From Pantoea rwandensis (lineage in GTDB: Bacteria; Pseudomonadota; Gammaproteobacteria; Enterobacterales; Enterobacteriaceae), in contig NZ_MLFR01000025.1 of the NCBI RefSeq assembly GCF_002095475.1, positions 23,114 through 87,113 on the forward strand: a stretch of DNA of 64,000 nucleotides. Direction: 5' to 3'. The notes beneath the pieces are model-generated. The model was not told the origin of the DNA and searched no databases. It was given only the letters and a program-made list of their open reading frames with translations. The position numbers and the translations under genes were made by a program. This document shows, in pieces, positions 53,337-62,600 of the stretch; within the stretch, counting starts at the first letter, position 1, and each line of letters opens with the position of its first letter.

Positions 53337-55667
53337 ATGGATCGCGTTGTCATCGCTCATACCCCCTTGGGCAGTACGCTGCTGTTTAAGAAACTCACCG
53401 GCATCGAGCAACTCTCTGATTGTTATCAGTTTGATGTTGAGATGCTCAGCACAGATAACAGCATTGATTTGCAAAGCCTGCTCGGCGAGCAAATCACCAT
53501 GGAATTACGCCCCAATCCCACGACACAACGTTTCCTGAGCGGAATTATCACGCGTATGGAATTTATCGGCCATGAAAAACATCTCGAAGCCTACTTCGTT
53601 TATCGTGCGACTGTTCGCCCTCATTTATGGAATTTGACGCAAACCTACGGTTTCCGCATCTGGCAACAAAAGACCGCCAGAGCAATATTGACCGAAGTTT
53701 TCCAGGAATATGACATTGTCATTGACGACCAGTTGGAAGGTGATTTTCGCAATTGGGACTATTGCGTGCAATATCAGGAAAGCCTGTATGACTTTGTCAA
53801 AAGAATCATGGAACACGAAGGTATTTACTTCTATTTTCGCCATGAAATGGGCAAGGAAACCTTGGTGCTATGCAACAGCAGCGCGCCGCACAAGCCATTC
53901 GGTGATTACGCCACTATTGAATATCACCAAGCCGGCGCGGGCGGCTATGTAAACCAGGAGTGTATCGATACCTGGCACACCGCTGCCACGGTTTCGGCCA
54001 GTTTACACAGCCACGACGATTACAATTACGAGCAGTCTAATGCGGACCTCTCCGCCACATCACAAATCAGCCAGGCCAAACCCCCTGGCAATATCAGCCG
54101 GGTAGAGTGGCCTGGGCGCTATCCCATCCAGGGTGATGGTACCCATTATGCCCAGATTCGCCAGCAGGAGCAGGTCGCCCGCCAACTGCAAACTGAAGGG
54201 GCGGGAGATGCATTTGGTTTGGCCCCCGGCTATACCTTCGCGCTCTGCCTCTCACCGCGCGCGGAAGATGAGGGCAAACCGTTTCTGATTACCCAGGTGG
54301 CCTATCACCTGGAAGAGAACAGCTATACCAGTAACGATGAAGACGTCACTAAACATCGTTTCTGCTTCAGCGTCGTACCCGCCTCGATCACCTGGCGCCC
54401 TGCCCGTTTAACGGCCTGGCCGCGCACGACCGGCCCGCAGACGGCCGTGGTGATTAAAGCCAGTGATGCCAGCAAAGGCGATGGTGAACATGTCTCCACC
54501 GACCAATTGGGCCGTGTACGCGTGAAGTTCCACTGGTTTAAAGCCGATGATGAAACCAAGCTCCACTCCTGCTGGATGCGCGTCTCCAGCGGCTGGGCAG
54601 GCAATCAATACGGCGCTTATCAAATCCCGCGCGTGGGAGAAGAAGTAGTGGTGGATTTCATCAATGGCGACCCACACACCCCGGTGGTGGTAGGCCGGGT
54701 GTATAACGATTTGCAACCCTTGCCGGTATCTGAAAGCAGCATCACCGAAGCCAGCGAAAGTGAAATCTCAGATGGCGATAATATCGTGGCGGAGAGTGCC
54801 TCCGAGTGGAATTACGCCAAAAGCGGTATCTGGTCGCGCACCTTAGGCAGCCAGGACCCGAACGACGGTAATTTCCTCTCCTTCGACGACACGGAGGGCG
54901 AGCAATCACTGGATCTGCACGGCGCTAAACAGATCAATATCTCCGCTAAAGAGGCGATCAAGATTTTCTCCGAGAAAGAGGGAGAGGACTCCATCAAAAT
55001 GTGGTCGCCGGGTAAGATCTACATCCAGAGCGAAGATACGCTCAGCACCTCGGCCCCTACCCAGAGGCACAGCATTCGCGGCAGTTATTACACCGTCAGC
55101 GGCGCAAACTTCACCACCAACGGTATCGGCCTGACTATCAACGGCGTCAACGGCACCATTAATCTTGTCAGCAACTTCCAGTACACCACCTCTGAGTTCA
55201 GTGCCAAAGGCATCGTGTTTGAATATGGTCAGATTAAATACACGCGCAACCATGCTGAATTCAAGAAAACCACCCATGAAGTCAAAGACCTGAGCACCCA
55301 AATCATCCGTAGCTCCCTGGTCTCCTTCCTTAACGGCGGGGGTGGCGGTTATGTGGGCAGTGATACGGAGCAGCAGTCGGTGCGCGACACCTTAGATCGC
55401 ATCCGTGCCAAGAAGCAGGAGCGGCGCAACGCGCGTAACAACCCGAACCGACAGGAAGAGCAAGGTGAGGAACTGCAAGAGCGCCAGCCAACGCCCCGTC
55501 AAAGCCAAGATCAGGCCCGTGAACCGACACCAAGGCAGAGCCAGGAGCAGCAACGCGAGCCTACACCGCGACAGAGTGAAGAGCAGCGGCGTAACAGCAA
55601 TGACAGCAATAGCAGCAATGACAGTTCTGACGATGAGTTTTTTGATGCGGAACCGGGACCTGCATGA
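53337..55667 (+). CDS. vgrG: Type VI secretion spike protein VgrG (TssI) with a repetitive acidic tail
   Basis: 776 residues. The N-terminal gp27-like part (residues ~1-330: GSTLLFKKLTGIEQLSDCYQFDVEML... HEGIYFYFRHE) is followed by the gp5 OB-fold (DQLGRVRVKFHW, MRVSSGWAGNQYGAYQIPRVGEEVVVDFINGDPHTPVVVGRVYN) and a beta-helix stalk (LDLHGAKQINISAKEAIKIFSEKEGEDSIKMW). After residue ~690 there is an unusual tail: a polar region, three 12-residue repeats at 718-753, then a Ser/Asn/Asp-rich acidic end. No known enzymatic domain is seen in the tail. The start has GAGG upstream. First gene of an island without tss structural genes, so it uses a T6SS encoded elsewhere. Confidence 0.93.
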   Translation: MDRVVIAHTPLGSTLLFKKLTGIEQLSDCYQFDVEMLSTDNSIDLQSLLGEQITMELRPNPTTQRFLSGIITRMEFIGHEKHLEAYFVYRATVRPHLWNLTQTYGFRIWQQKTARAILTEVFQEYDIVIDDQLEGDFRNWDYCVQYQESLYDFVKRIMEHEGIYFYFRHEMGKETLVLCNSSAPHKPFGDYATIEYHQAGAGGYVNQECIDTWHTAATVSASLHSHDDYNYEQSNADLSATSQISQAKPPGNISRVEWPGRYPIQGDGTHYAQIRQQEQVARQLQTEGAGDAFGLAPGYTFALCLSPRAEDEGKPFLITQVAYHLEENSYTSNDEDVTKHRFCFSVVPASITWRPARLTAWPRTTGPQTAVVIKASDASKGDGEHVSTDQLGRVRVKFHWFKADDETKLHSCWMRVSSGWAGNQYGAYQIPRVGEEVVVDFINGDPHTPVVVGRVYNDLQPLPVSESSITEASESEISDGDNIVAESASEWNYAKSGIWSRTLGSQDPNDGNFLSFDDTEGEQSLDLHGAKQINISAKEAIKIFSEKEGEDSIKMWSPGKIYIQSEDTLSTSAPTQRHSIRGSYYTVSGANFTTNGIGLTINGVNGTINLVSNFQYTTSEFSAKGIVFEYGQIKYTRNHAEFKKTTHEVKDLSTQIIRSSLVSFLNGGGGGYVGSDTEQQSVRDTLDRIRAKKQERRNARNNPNRQEEQGEELQERQPTPRQSQDQAREPTPRQSQEQQREPTPRQSEEQRRNSNDSNSSNDSSDDEFFDAEPGPA
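55488..55595 (+). repeat. Three tandem 36-bp repeats in the VgrG tail
   Basis: In-frame units at 55488, 55524 and 55560 encode PTPRQSQDQARE, PTPRQSQEQQRE and PTPRQSEEQRRN. Synonymous differences between units suggest an old duplication under protein-level constraint. Confidence 0.8.
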
Positions 55668-58138
55668 AAATCATTAAACCGCTCCATCTTAGCGTGATTA
55701 CGCGGTCCTATCGCTGGCAGCAGCAGCACCATTTGGGCGTGTCGCTGATGGCGCTAATGAATATGGATGCCCTGCCGCGATTACTCACCGAACAGGCTAT
55801 GTGGCAATGCATGCCTGAGACCCTGCAGTCGCCGGATGGCGTGCTGGATTTGGGATTGCCTAAGCAACATCCCGAATTTTTAGCCAGTGGCTTCGCCTTT
55901 CCGGCTGGCGGACCCGCTCCCCAATGTGATGCAGCCATTCAAGTGGGCGAAAAACGCAAAGTGCTGCGCGTGTTTGGTCATCGAGATTGGCAGCAAGATC
56001 AACTCACCGCGCCACAGCCCTTCAGCAGTATGCCGTTAGATTGGCAGCACGCCATGGGCGGGGAACATGATGAAGAAAATCCGTTTGGTCAACCGTTGCC
56101 GCATGTCGAGTCGCCCGATCGCCTGCTGACCCATCCCGACCAACGACCGTTGCCCGCCAGCTTTAATGCGCTGCCTTTTACCGCCACACGCCGTTTCTCG
56201 CGGCTGGGCAACACCTTTGATGAGCAGTGGCTGCAAAACGAATACCCCGGCTTTGCCCGTGACACCGACTGGCGCGTGTTCAACCAGGCTGAAACCGACC
56301 AATGGTGGACAACCTGCGATGCGTTACCGGCAGGCGCGCACTGGCGTATCGAGAACATGCATCCCAATAAACCCGTGCTGCAAGGCGTATTGCCGCCCTG
56401 GCAGGGTCGCTGTTTTATCAGCCGATTGCAGCATGATGGCGACCTGTTTGAAGAAATCTCGCTGCGTGCCACCACCGTTCATTTCTTCCCTCATCTGGAA
56501 CAACTGCTGTTGATTTGGCACGGCAGCACCGTGATTCAAGAAGACGATGCGGCCGATGTCACCACGCTACTCGCCGCGCTGGAACACTGCCAACACCCTA
56601 AAACAGCCGCGCACTATCAATCGCTGATGGAGAAGCGTAGCGATCCTGAACAATCGGTTTTGTTGGCGATGCGTCATAGCGATCTCCTGCCCGCTGGCAG
56701 CGTACGGGAAGACGATGATGGCCCAGAGGCGCTGAGCCCGATGCAAGAGAATCTGGCCAGTTGGCAGCGCCTACAGCGCGAGCGGCTGCGCGAGGATCTC
56801 GCCAGCAACGGCATGGATGTAAATAAACTGGCACCTGTAGAACAAAAGCCGCGTCCGGTGGCGATGGACGAGATCCACGATTATCTCGAACGTGAGGAAC
56901 AGCAGGCGCAGCAGCAGTTGCAACAGATGATCGCACGTTATGAAGCTGAAGAAGCGCGTTTTGGCGAGGCTTCGCCCGCGCACCCCACGAGCGCCATTAC
57001 GCAATATCGCCAGCAACAGCAGCAGCTCGCAGAGGATTTACCCGATCCTAAACAACACGCACAGGTGCAACAGGCGCTGTACGATAATTACCGCTTTACC
57101 GCACCGGAGTTGGATTCTCCAACCCGCCTGACGCCGGAACAGTCGCAGCAGGTTCGTCAGGCTGTAATGGCGCGCGACGGCGATTGTCGCAAGATGGATC
57201 TCACCGGTGCCGACCTTTCCGGGCTGGATTTGCGTCATTACGATTTCTCACATGCCCTGTTGGAGGCGGTTGATTTCAGCCACTGTCAGTTAGAAGGCAG
57301 CCTGTTCAGCCATGCCATGCTGGCGCGTGCCGAGTTTCACCACAGCCAGGCGACTGACTGCGCTTTCGATAACGCCAATCTGGCATTAGCACAGTGCTAT
57401 TACACCGATTTCAGCGGTTCGGTATTTAGCGAAGTCGACTGCCGCGATCTCCTGCTGGAACAGTGCATCTTTGATCGGGCGCTACTGCATGACCTGACGA
57501 TTAGCAGTGCCACCCTGGCGCATTGCCGTTTTCACGGGGCGCAGCTTGAAAGTTGCACCTTTCTCGAGATCACCTTGCAGTCGCTGGATTTCAGCCACGC
57601 TACGCTGCGCAAAGTCAGCTTTATCGAATGCCACCTATTAGCGCTGCTGTTTACCCAAGCCCAACTGCGCGGCGTTGGCTGGATTACCTGCCAGGCACCA
57701 GAAATCGATTTTCAGCATGCACAACTCAATGACTGCGTGTTTGCCGCGGGTACGCAACTGCCGCGCGCCCGCTTTAACGGCGCACGCATGACACAGTGCA
57801 ATTTGCGCGGCTGCCTGCTACAGCAATCGCAATTTCGGCTCGCCCATCTGGTGAACAGCGACCTCAGTGAAGCTGATTGTTCGCAGGCCGATATGCGCCA
57901 ACTTCAGGCCAATGACTGCCAGTTTATTCGCACCCGATTCCAGCAGGCACGGCTCACTGACAGTAATCTCACCGGCGCGTTTATGTCTAAAACGCAGCTA
58001 CAGGGATGCGACCTCAGCGGCTGTAATCTGTTTCGCACTGATATTGCACAATCTTGGGTGGACAAAGAGACACGCTTTGACGATGCCTGGACCAGCGGCA
58101 TGAAGTCGGTTCCCTCTCGTGATAAGGCGCGCGGATGA
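55664..58138 (+). CDS. DUF2169 T6SS adaptor fused to pentapeptide repeats
   Basis: 824 residues; the ATG overlaps the vgrG stop by 4 bases. Residues ~20-310 form a DUF2169 domain (LSVITRSYRWQQQHHLGVSLMALMNMD, DWQHAMGGEHDEENPFGQPLPHVE). A helical Glu/Gln-rich linker (~390-490) follows, and from ~505 to the end come many A(D/N)LSG-type pentapeptides forming a right-handed quadrilateral beta-helix. DUF2169 proteins act as adaptors that load PAAR-type effectors onto VgrG. The pentapeptide fusion may present a cargo-binding surface. Translationally coupled to genes on both sides. Confidence 0.85.
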   Translation: MKIIKPLHLSVITRSYRWQQQHHLGVSLMALMNMDALPRLLTEQAMWQCMPETLQSPDGVLDLGLPKQHPEFLASGFAFPAGGPAPQCDAAIQVGEKRKVLRVFGHRDWQQDQLTAPQPFSSMPLDWQHAMGGEHDEENPFGQPLPHVESPDRLLTHPDQRPLPASFNALPFTATRRFSRLGNTFDEQWLQNEYPGFARDTDWRVFNQAETDQWWTTCDALPAGAHWRIENMHPNKPVLQGVLPPWQGRCFISRLQHDGDLFEEISLRATTVHFFPHLEQLLLIWHGSTVIQEDDAADVTTLLAALEHCQHPKTAAHYQSLMEKRSDPEQSVLLAMRHSDLLPAGSVREDDDGPEALSPMQENLASWQRLQRERLREDLASNGMDVNKLAPVEQKPRPVAMDEIHDYLEREEQQAQQQLQQMIARYEAEEARFGEASPAHPTSAITQYRQQQQQLAEDLPDPKQHAQVQQALYDNYRFTAPELDSPTRLTPEQSQQVRQAVMARDGDCRKMDLTGADLSGLDLRHYDFSHALLEAVDFSHCQLEGSLFSHAMLARAEFHHSQATDCAFDNANLALAQCYYTDFSGSVFSEVDCRDLLLEQCIFDRALLHDLTISSATLAHCRFHGAQLESCTFLEITLQSLDFSHATLRKVSFIECHLLALLFTQAQLRGVGWITCQAPEIDFQHAQLNDCVFAAGTQLPRARFNGARMTQCNLRGCLLQQSQFRLAHLVNSDLSEADCSQADMRQLQANDCQFIRTRFQQARLTDSNLTGAFMSKTQLQGCDLSGCNLFRTDIAQSWVDKETRFDDAWTSGMKSVPSRDKARG

Positions 58139-59220
58139 TAAGCCTGACACCGGATGCACTGCAACGCGCGATCAAAAGTGGTGAGGTGATGCAGGAAATC
58201 AGCCTGCAAAGTCTGGAACTACAGGGACTGGATCTCTCTGGCGGCTGTTTTATCGATAGTGACTTACGGGGCACACAATTTCGCGACTGCGATTTACGTG
58301 AAACACATTTCAGCGGCTGTGATTTACGAGGCTGTGATTTCAGCGCCCAATTGCTGCAAGACAGTGTGTTCAGCGATTGCACCATGACCGGCGCAAGATT
58401 CGTCGATAGCGGTCTTCATCAATGTTTGTTTAATCGATGCCAGTTGGATGAAGGCCAATTTCAACAGAGTAATCAGGTGGGTTGCCAATTCCTCGGCGGA
58501 TCGCTGGATGACAGTGATTTCAGCCACAGCGCCATGGACAGCGTGAGCTTTAGCGCATGCAGCCTGCTCCATATCTCGCTGGTAAACGCGTATGGCGAAC
58601 AGTGCACGCTAATGAACGCCGACCTGCGCAGCGCCATGTTTCACCAAGCCGCCTTCTCGCTCAGCACTTTTTTCGAATGCGATTTACGCCTGCAAAATTT
58701 CAGTGACCTGCATTTCAGTCAATGTCAGTTCACCGGCAGCCAACTCGATGGCATCAACCTAAGCCGCGCCAGCGTCACGCAATGCAACTTCGGCAACCTC
58801 TCGCTGCGTCAGGCAACATTGACGCATCTCAACGCCAGCCAGTCATTGTTTAACAGCAGCGATCTCACAGGCAGCGATTGCCGCCACAGTGCGTTCAGCC
58901 AGGCCAATTTTGCTGATGCCGTTTTACTCGGCTGCGACTTCAGCCACTGCAATCTGCAACGTGCATTGCTGCCACGCGCACGGGCTGAGCAAGCGCTTTT
59001 TAACCACAGCGACCTGAGCGGCGCGGATTGTGCCTACGCGCAGTTCGACGGCAGCCAATTTTCGCACACCCAGTTTAGCCAGACGAAATTCCACCGTGCC
59101 AGCTGTGAAGAGAGCACCTTCACTTCACGCAGTGGCATCCTTGAGCGGGACGATGCGCTGTTTGAAGCCGAAGCGTGGAGCCAGCAGCGCCTTAATTTGA
59201 GGGAACATTATGAAAAATAG
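58135..59220 (+). CDS. Pentapeptide-repeat protein of the T6SS island
   Basis: 361 residues, start overlapping the previous stop. Apart from a short N-terminal stretch (LTPDALQRAIKSGEVMQEI), the chain is a continuous run of xLxxx/xFxxC pentapeptides with many Cys and Asp (DLRGTQFRDCDLRETHFSGC, then similar turns to about residue 330). An end cap follows (ERDDALFEAEAWSQQRLNLREHYEK). It has no signal peptide. In DUF2169 modules such a protein accompanies the adaptor; an adaptor or effector-chaperone role is inferred. Resemblance to the C-terminus of the previous gene suggests duplication. Confidence 0.85.
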   Translation: MISLTPDALQRAIKSGEVMQEISLQSLELQGLDLSGGCFIDSDLRGTQFRDCDLRETHFSGCDLRGCDFSAQLLQDSVFSDCTMTGARFVDSGLHQCLFNRCQLDEGQFQQSNQVGCQFLGGSLDDSDFSHSAMDSVSFSACSLLHISLVNAYGEQCTLMNADLRSAMFHQAAFSLSTFFECDLRLQNFSDLHFSQCQFTGSQLDGINLSRASVTQCNFGNLSLRQATLTHLNASQSLFNSSDLTGSDCRHSAFSQANFADAVLLGCDFSHCNLQRALLPRARAEQALFNHSDLSGADCAYAQFDGSQFSHTQFSQTKFHRASCEESTFTSRSGILERDDALFEAEAWSQQRLNLREHYEK

Positions 59221-59818
59221 CGACAACACCTTGTTTCTGCCCATCACTCCACCTGCACAAGCAGAGGGCGAAATTGTTGCAGTCCAGCAGGATGGCGAGT
59301 TTATTGTTCAAGTCAATGGCTGTTGCTGGCGGGTATTAAGGGCGGCAAGTTGTTTACTCCAACCAGAGCGGGGCGATAGGGTCTTGCTTCACAGCGTCAA
59401 CCAGCAACTTTGGCTGCTGGCCGTGCTGGTTCGCGCTAAACCGCAGCAGCCAGCGGTGCTGCACTGTGAAAGCGATCTACACCTTTCGACGCGGGGATCA
59501 ATCAATCTACTCAGTCAGAAGCTTCAACTACGGGCGCAGCAAGGCGAGTGCGATATTGATGAGATGCAGTATCGTGGCAGTAAGCTATCGGCTTGGGTTT
59601 CCGTCAGTCGCCTGTTTGGCAAACAGTGTGAAAGCGTGTGGCAGAGCATCAGCCAGTTTAGTCAGCGCCTGCTGCGACACACTGAGCAGTGCGAGCAAGT
59701 GCGTGCTGGGCAGTTGGACGTCAAAACCGAGGATTTCACCCGCCTGCATTCACGCAACACCTTAATCAGCAGCAAGTCACTGACCAAAGTGGATGCTAAA
59801 CAGATTCATATGGGCTAA
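59210..59818 (+). CDS. DUF3540 protein of the T6SS island
   Basis: 202 residues, overlapping the previous gene by 11 bases. It shows the DUF3540 pattern: a beta-rich N-terminus (GEIVAVQQDGEFIVQVNGCCWRVLRAASCLLQPERGDRVLLH), then HCESDLHLSTRGSINLLSQKL and the helical C-terminal QFSQRLLRHTEQCEQVRAGQLDVKTEDFTRLHSRNT. The family always occurs with DUF2169 and PAAR-type DUF4150 in T6SS clusters; its role is unknown. Confidence 0.82.
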   Translation: MKNSDNTLFLPITPPAQAEGEIVAVQQDGEFIVQVNGCCWRVLRAASCLLQPERGDRVLLHSVNQQLWLLAVLVRAKPQQPAVLHCESDLHLSTRGSINLLSQKLQLRAQQGECDIDEMQYRGSKLSAWVSVSRLFGKQCESVWQSISQFSQRLLRHTEQCEQVRAGQLDVKTEDFTRLHSRNTLISSKSLTKVDAKQIHMG

Positions 59819-59829
59819 AGGAGCGCGTT

Positions 59830-60209
59830 ATGTTTGCCAACTGTCAGCGTGGCGGTAGCGATCAAGCAGTCAGCGATGTGTGTAAAACCCCGCCACCGGT
59901 CACCTTCGTGAATATCGCCAGCGGAAATATGGCGGTGCCTACCGCGCCCACCATCTTGTTTGCCGGCATGCCCGCGCACAATATGAGCACTGTTATCCCG
60001 GTCACTCAGGGTGATGAAGCAGGCGTTTTAGGGGCGTAGTGTCCAATGTGATCCTTGGCCCCTCACGCCATTTGACTGGCTGCACTACGGTGCTGCTGCA
60101 AGGCTCACCTGCCACGCGCATGACCAGCACCACGATACAAAATCTCAACAACGCGCCGGGAGTGAGGCTGGTGCCAAGCCAAACGGTGGTTGCTCTACTG
60201 GCCCGTTGA
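59830..60209 (+). pseudogene. PAAR-like DUF4150 protein, broken by a -1 frameshift
   Basis: ATG after AGGAG. The first frame gives NCQRGGSDQAVSDVCKTPPPVTFVNIASGNMAVPTAPTILFAGMPAHNMSTVIPVTQGDEAGVLGA, then stops at 60039. The next frame continues without a gap in the family pattern: VVSNVILGPSRHLTGCTTVLLQGSPATRMTSTTIQNLNNAPG to the stop at 60207-60209. One extra G in the GGGG at 60031-60034 restores a 126-residue DUF4150 protein. PAAR-like proteins cap the VgrG spike and often link the effector. Confidence 0.82.
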
Positions 60210-60239
60210 GCATGTATCCAATTAGTTACAAAGCGAAGC

Positions 60240-60592
60240 GTGGCCCGTAAATATTCACTTTTAAAGCATGAATATTCTGCACTTCCCGACGTTGGCGGTT
60301 TACACTGGCGCTCATACTGGCGTGCAGAGGATGCAAACGTGCTTTCAAAGATCCCCGATTATGAAACCGACCGCGAAGGCTATCTGGAATTTATGACGCG
60401 GAGTAACGCACTGCGCATGGAGTTACTGATCCTGTCGGAGAAGTTACTGAGGTGCACGGCTCGTATGAAGCCGGTATGGCTGAGATGGGCGAATGGCTGC
60501 TGCACTATGCGGAAAGCGCGATGATCCAGAAAAAGAGCCAAGGTCCCATCAGCAAAGAGTGGCTAATGGATGAGATGAAGCGACGTTTGTAA
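60240..60592 (+). pseudogene. Last gene of the T6SS island, frameshifted, unrecognised
   Basis: Frame one, from GTG 60240, reads ARKYSLLKHEYSALPDVGGLHWRSYWRAED...TRSNALRMELLILSEK; at 60443 the natural continuation VTEVHGSYEAGMAEMGEWLLHYAESAMIQKKSQGPISKEWLMDEMKRRL lies in the next frame, ending at 60592. Adding one G (AAGTT to AAGGTT) makes a ~117-residue protein. The start is uncertain: an ATG at 60212 (MYPISYKAKRGP) is in yet another frame and stops early, so a second lesion may exist. Its position after the PAAR-like gene is where an effector or immunity gene usually lies. No domain is recognised. Confidence 0.55.
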
Positions 60593-60956
60593 TCTTCTCA
60601 AGGTTGCACAGCAAACCTTCTATTTCTGCCCATGCAAAATACGCTTAAAGCCCATTAGCCAGATAATAATCCCCTGCTGTAAATGTAATTCTTGGTAATC
60701 AATCCAGCATGAATATGACACTATTATGGCAGAAATAAAACCCAGCCTTCTTTTCATTCTTTAGCAACAAAATCAATTAACCTGTTGTTTTAAGTAATTA
60801 AAACACGAAAATCACCAAATTCATCCCGCTAAAAATTTCAGTTATATGACGAGTTTTTGACAGAACTGTCATAAAACTTTCATAAATTTTCTATATGTTA
60901 GCCACACAAATCGTTGTGCTTATGCTGCTTTAGCGATCTATAGGAAATTTTCACTA
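60593..60956. other. Intergenic region with the Pho-type promoter
   Basis: About 360 AT-rich bases between the T6SS island and the phosphate genes. The right third holds the Pho box at 60866-60883 and the -10 box; nothing else was identified. Confidence 0.6.
60866..60897 (+). promoter_or_regulatory. Pho box and -10 of the phosphate transporter operon
   Basis: CTGTCAT-AAAA-CTTTCAT (60866-60883) is a near-perfect PhoB half-site pair: two 7-bp repeats with a 4-base spacer. TATATG at 60892-60897 lies at the distance expected for a PhoB-activated -10. Confidence 0.8.
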
Positions 60957-62575
60957 ATGAGCGATTACGTTACGCCTCAAGCTTTACATGTTGCCGCTTC
61001 ACCTTTGTCTTCTGATCTCCCTCGCCATACTAAGAACAGTAAAAAACCGCTTTTCCTGTTTGGCATGGTATTGCTGGCTGGCGTGCTGTTTGCTGCCAAC
61101 CAACTTTTCGGCGATATTCAGCAAACCGGGGCAGTCTTCAGCAATTCACTGCCGCTGATTCTGCTGGGTTTTGCCCTGCTTGCGGCACTGGGTTTTGAGT
61201 TCGTAAATGGTTTCCACGATACGGCTAATGCTGTTGCCACAGTGATCTACACCCGTTCACTCTCACCCACGGTCGCGGTAGTGTGGTCAGGGATTTTCAA
61301 TTTCCTTGGGGTATTATGCTCCTCGGGTGCGGTGCCTTCGGCATTATCTCGCTGTTGCCCATCGAACTGATTATGCAATCCGGTAGCAGTGAAAGCTTTG
61401 TGATGATCTACGCGCTGCTGTTCTCGGCGATTATCTGGAACCTCGCCACATGGTGGTTAGGTCTGCCCGCCTCCTCTTCACATACCTTGATCGGTTCCAT
61501 CATCGGAGTCGGTATTGCCAACGCCATGATGCACGGGCGCAGTGCCTTGAGTGGCGTGAACTGGGGCCAGGCGATGAACATTGGTAATGCCTTGATCCTG
61601 TCACCGATTGTCGGCTTCGTGTGTGCTGCTCTGCTGCTGGTGTTAATGAAACGCGTGGTAAAAAGCCCGGCACTGTATAGCGCCCGCCAGCAAGAAGGTG
61701 CGCCACCGATGTGGATCCGTGGCCTGATGGTGCTCTCCTGCACTGGCGTCTCCTTTGCACACGGTTCAAACGATGGTCAAAAAGGCATGGGATTGATGAT
61801 GCTGATTCTGGTGGCTGCCCTGCCGGTCACCTATTCACTGAACCGCGCCCTGCCCCAGTCTGATATTCCACAACTGATTACCCTCGCTTCAACCAGCCAG
61901 ACACAGTTAATGCAACACACCTCTGTCGCCGCTCCGGCTCAGCCGGATGAAGTGCTGACCACTTATCTGCGCACTGGTGAGCGTGATGCCAATGTGATTG
62001 CCGCACTGGCGCAGGTCAGCGGAAATATTGGTGCAACGCTGCAGCACTATGGCGCGTTGCAGTCTATCCCTGCGGATCAGAAACCCGAGATGCGGAATCA
62101 AATGTATTTGGCTGCCGAAACCATCAAGCATCTGCAAGCCGATCACACCCTGATGTTACCTACAGCCACCCAGCAAAACCTTCAGGCGCTGAAAAACACC
62201 CTGAACAGCGCCACACAATTTATTCCCACTTGGGTGAAAGTGGCCGTGGCTCTCGCATTGGGACTGGGCACCATGGTGGGCTGGCGTCGTATCGTCACCA
62301 CGTTGGGAGAGAAGATTGGCAAAAGCCAGCTGAACTATGCGCAGGGCATCAGTGCGCAAATGGTTGCGATGGGCACCATTGGCGCAGCCGATGCGTTTGG
62401 ATTACCGGTTTCAACCACCCATGTGCTCTCTTCAGGCATCGCTGGCACCATGGCCGCCAATCGCAGCGGTTTACAGTTCGGCACACTGCGCAATATGGTG
62501 CTGGCTTGGGTGCTCACCCTCCCTGCCGCTGCGCTGCTCTCCGCCGCTCTCTATTGGATTATGACTTCACTGTAA
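60957..62575 (+). pseudogene. Inorganic phosphate transporter (PiT family), broken by a -1 frameshift
   Basis: The first frame (60957-61370) gives a Pro/Ser-rich N-terminus, a membrane span and the PiT signature GFEFVNGFHDTANAVATVIYTRSL, but leaves the family pattern after LCSSGAV. The next frame carries on with AFGIISLLPIELIMQSGSSESFVMIYALL, SSHTLIGSIIGVGIAN and SFAHGSNDGQKGMG, to 62575. One extra G near 61334 (GTGCC to GTGGCC) joins them into about 539 residues. Sodium- or proton-linked phosphate uptake at the inner membrane is expected. A Pho box upstream suggests it is induced under phosphate limitation. Confidence 0.85.
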
Positions 62576-62600
62576 TGCTCGCTTCGACAGGGATAAGACA

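Noticed and set aside
55330..55677. Alternative frames across the VgrG tail repeats
   Set aside because: They exist because of the repeat's base composition; only the VgrG frame keeps the 12-residue periodicity with synonymous changes.
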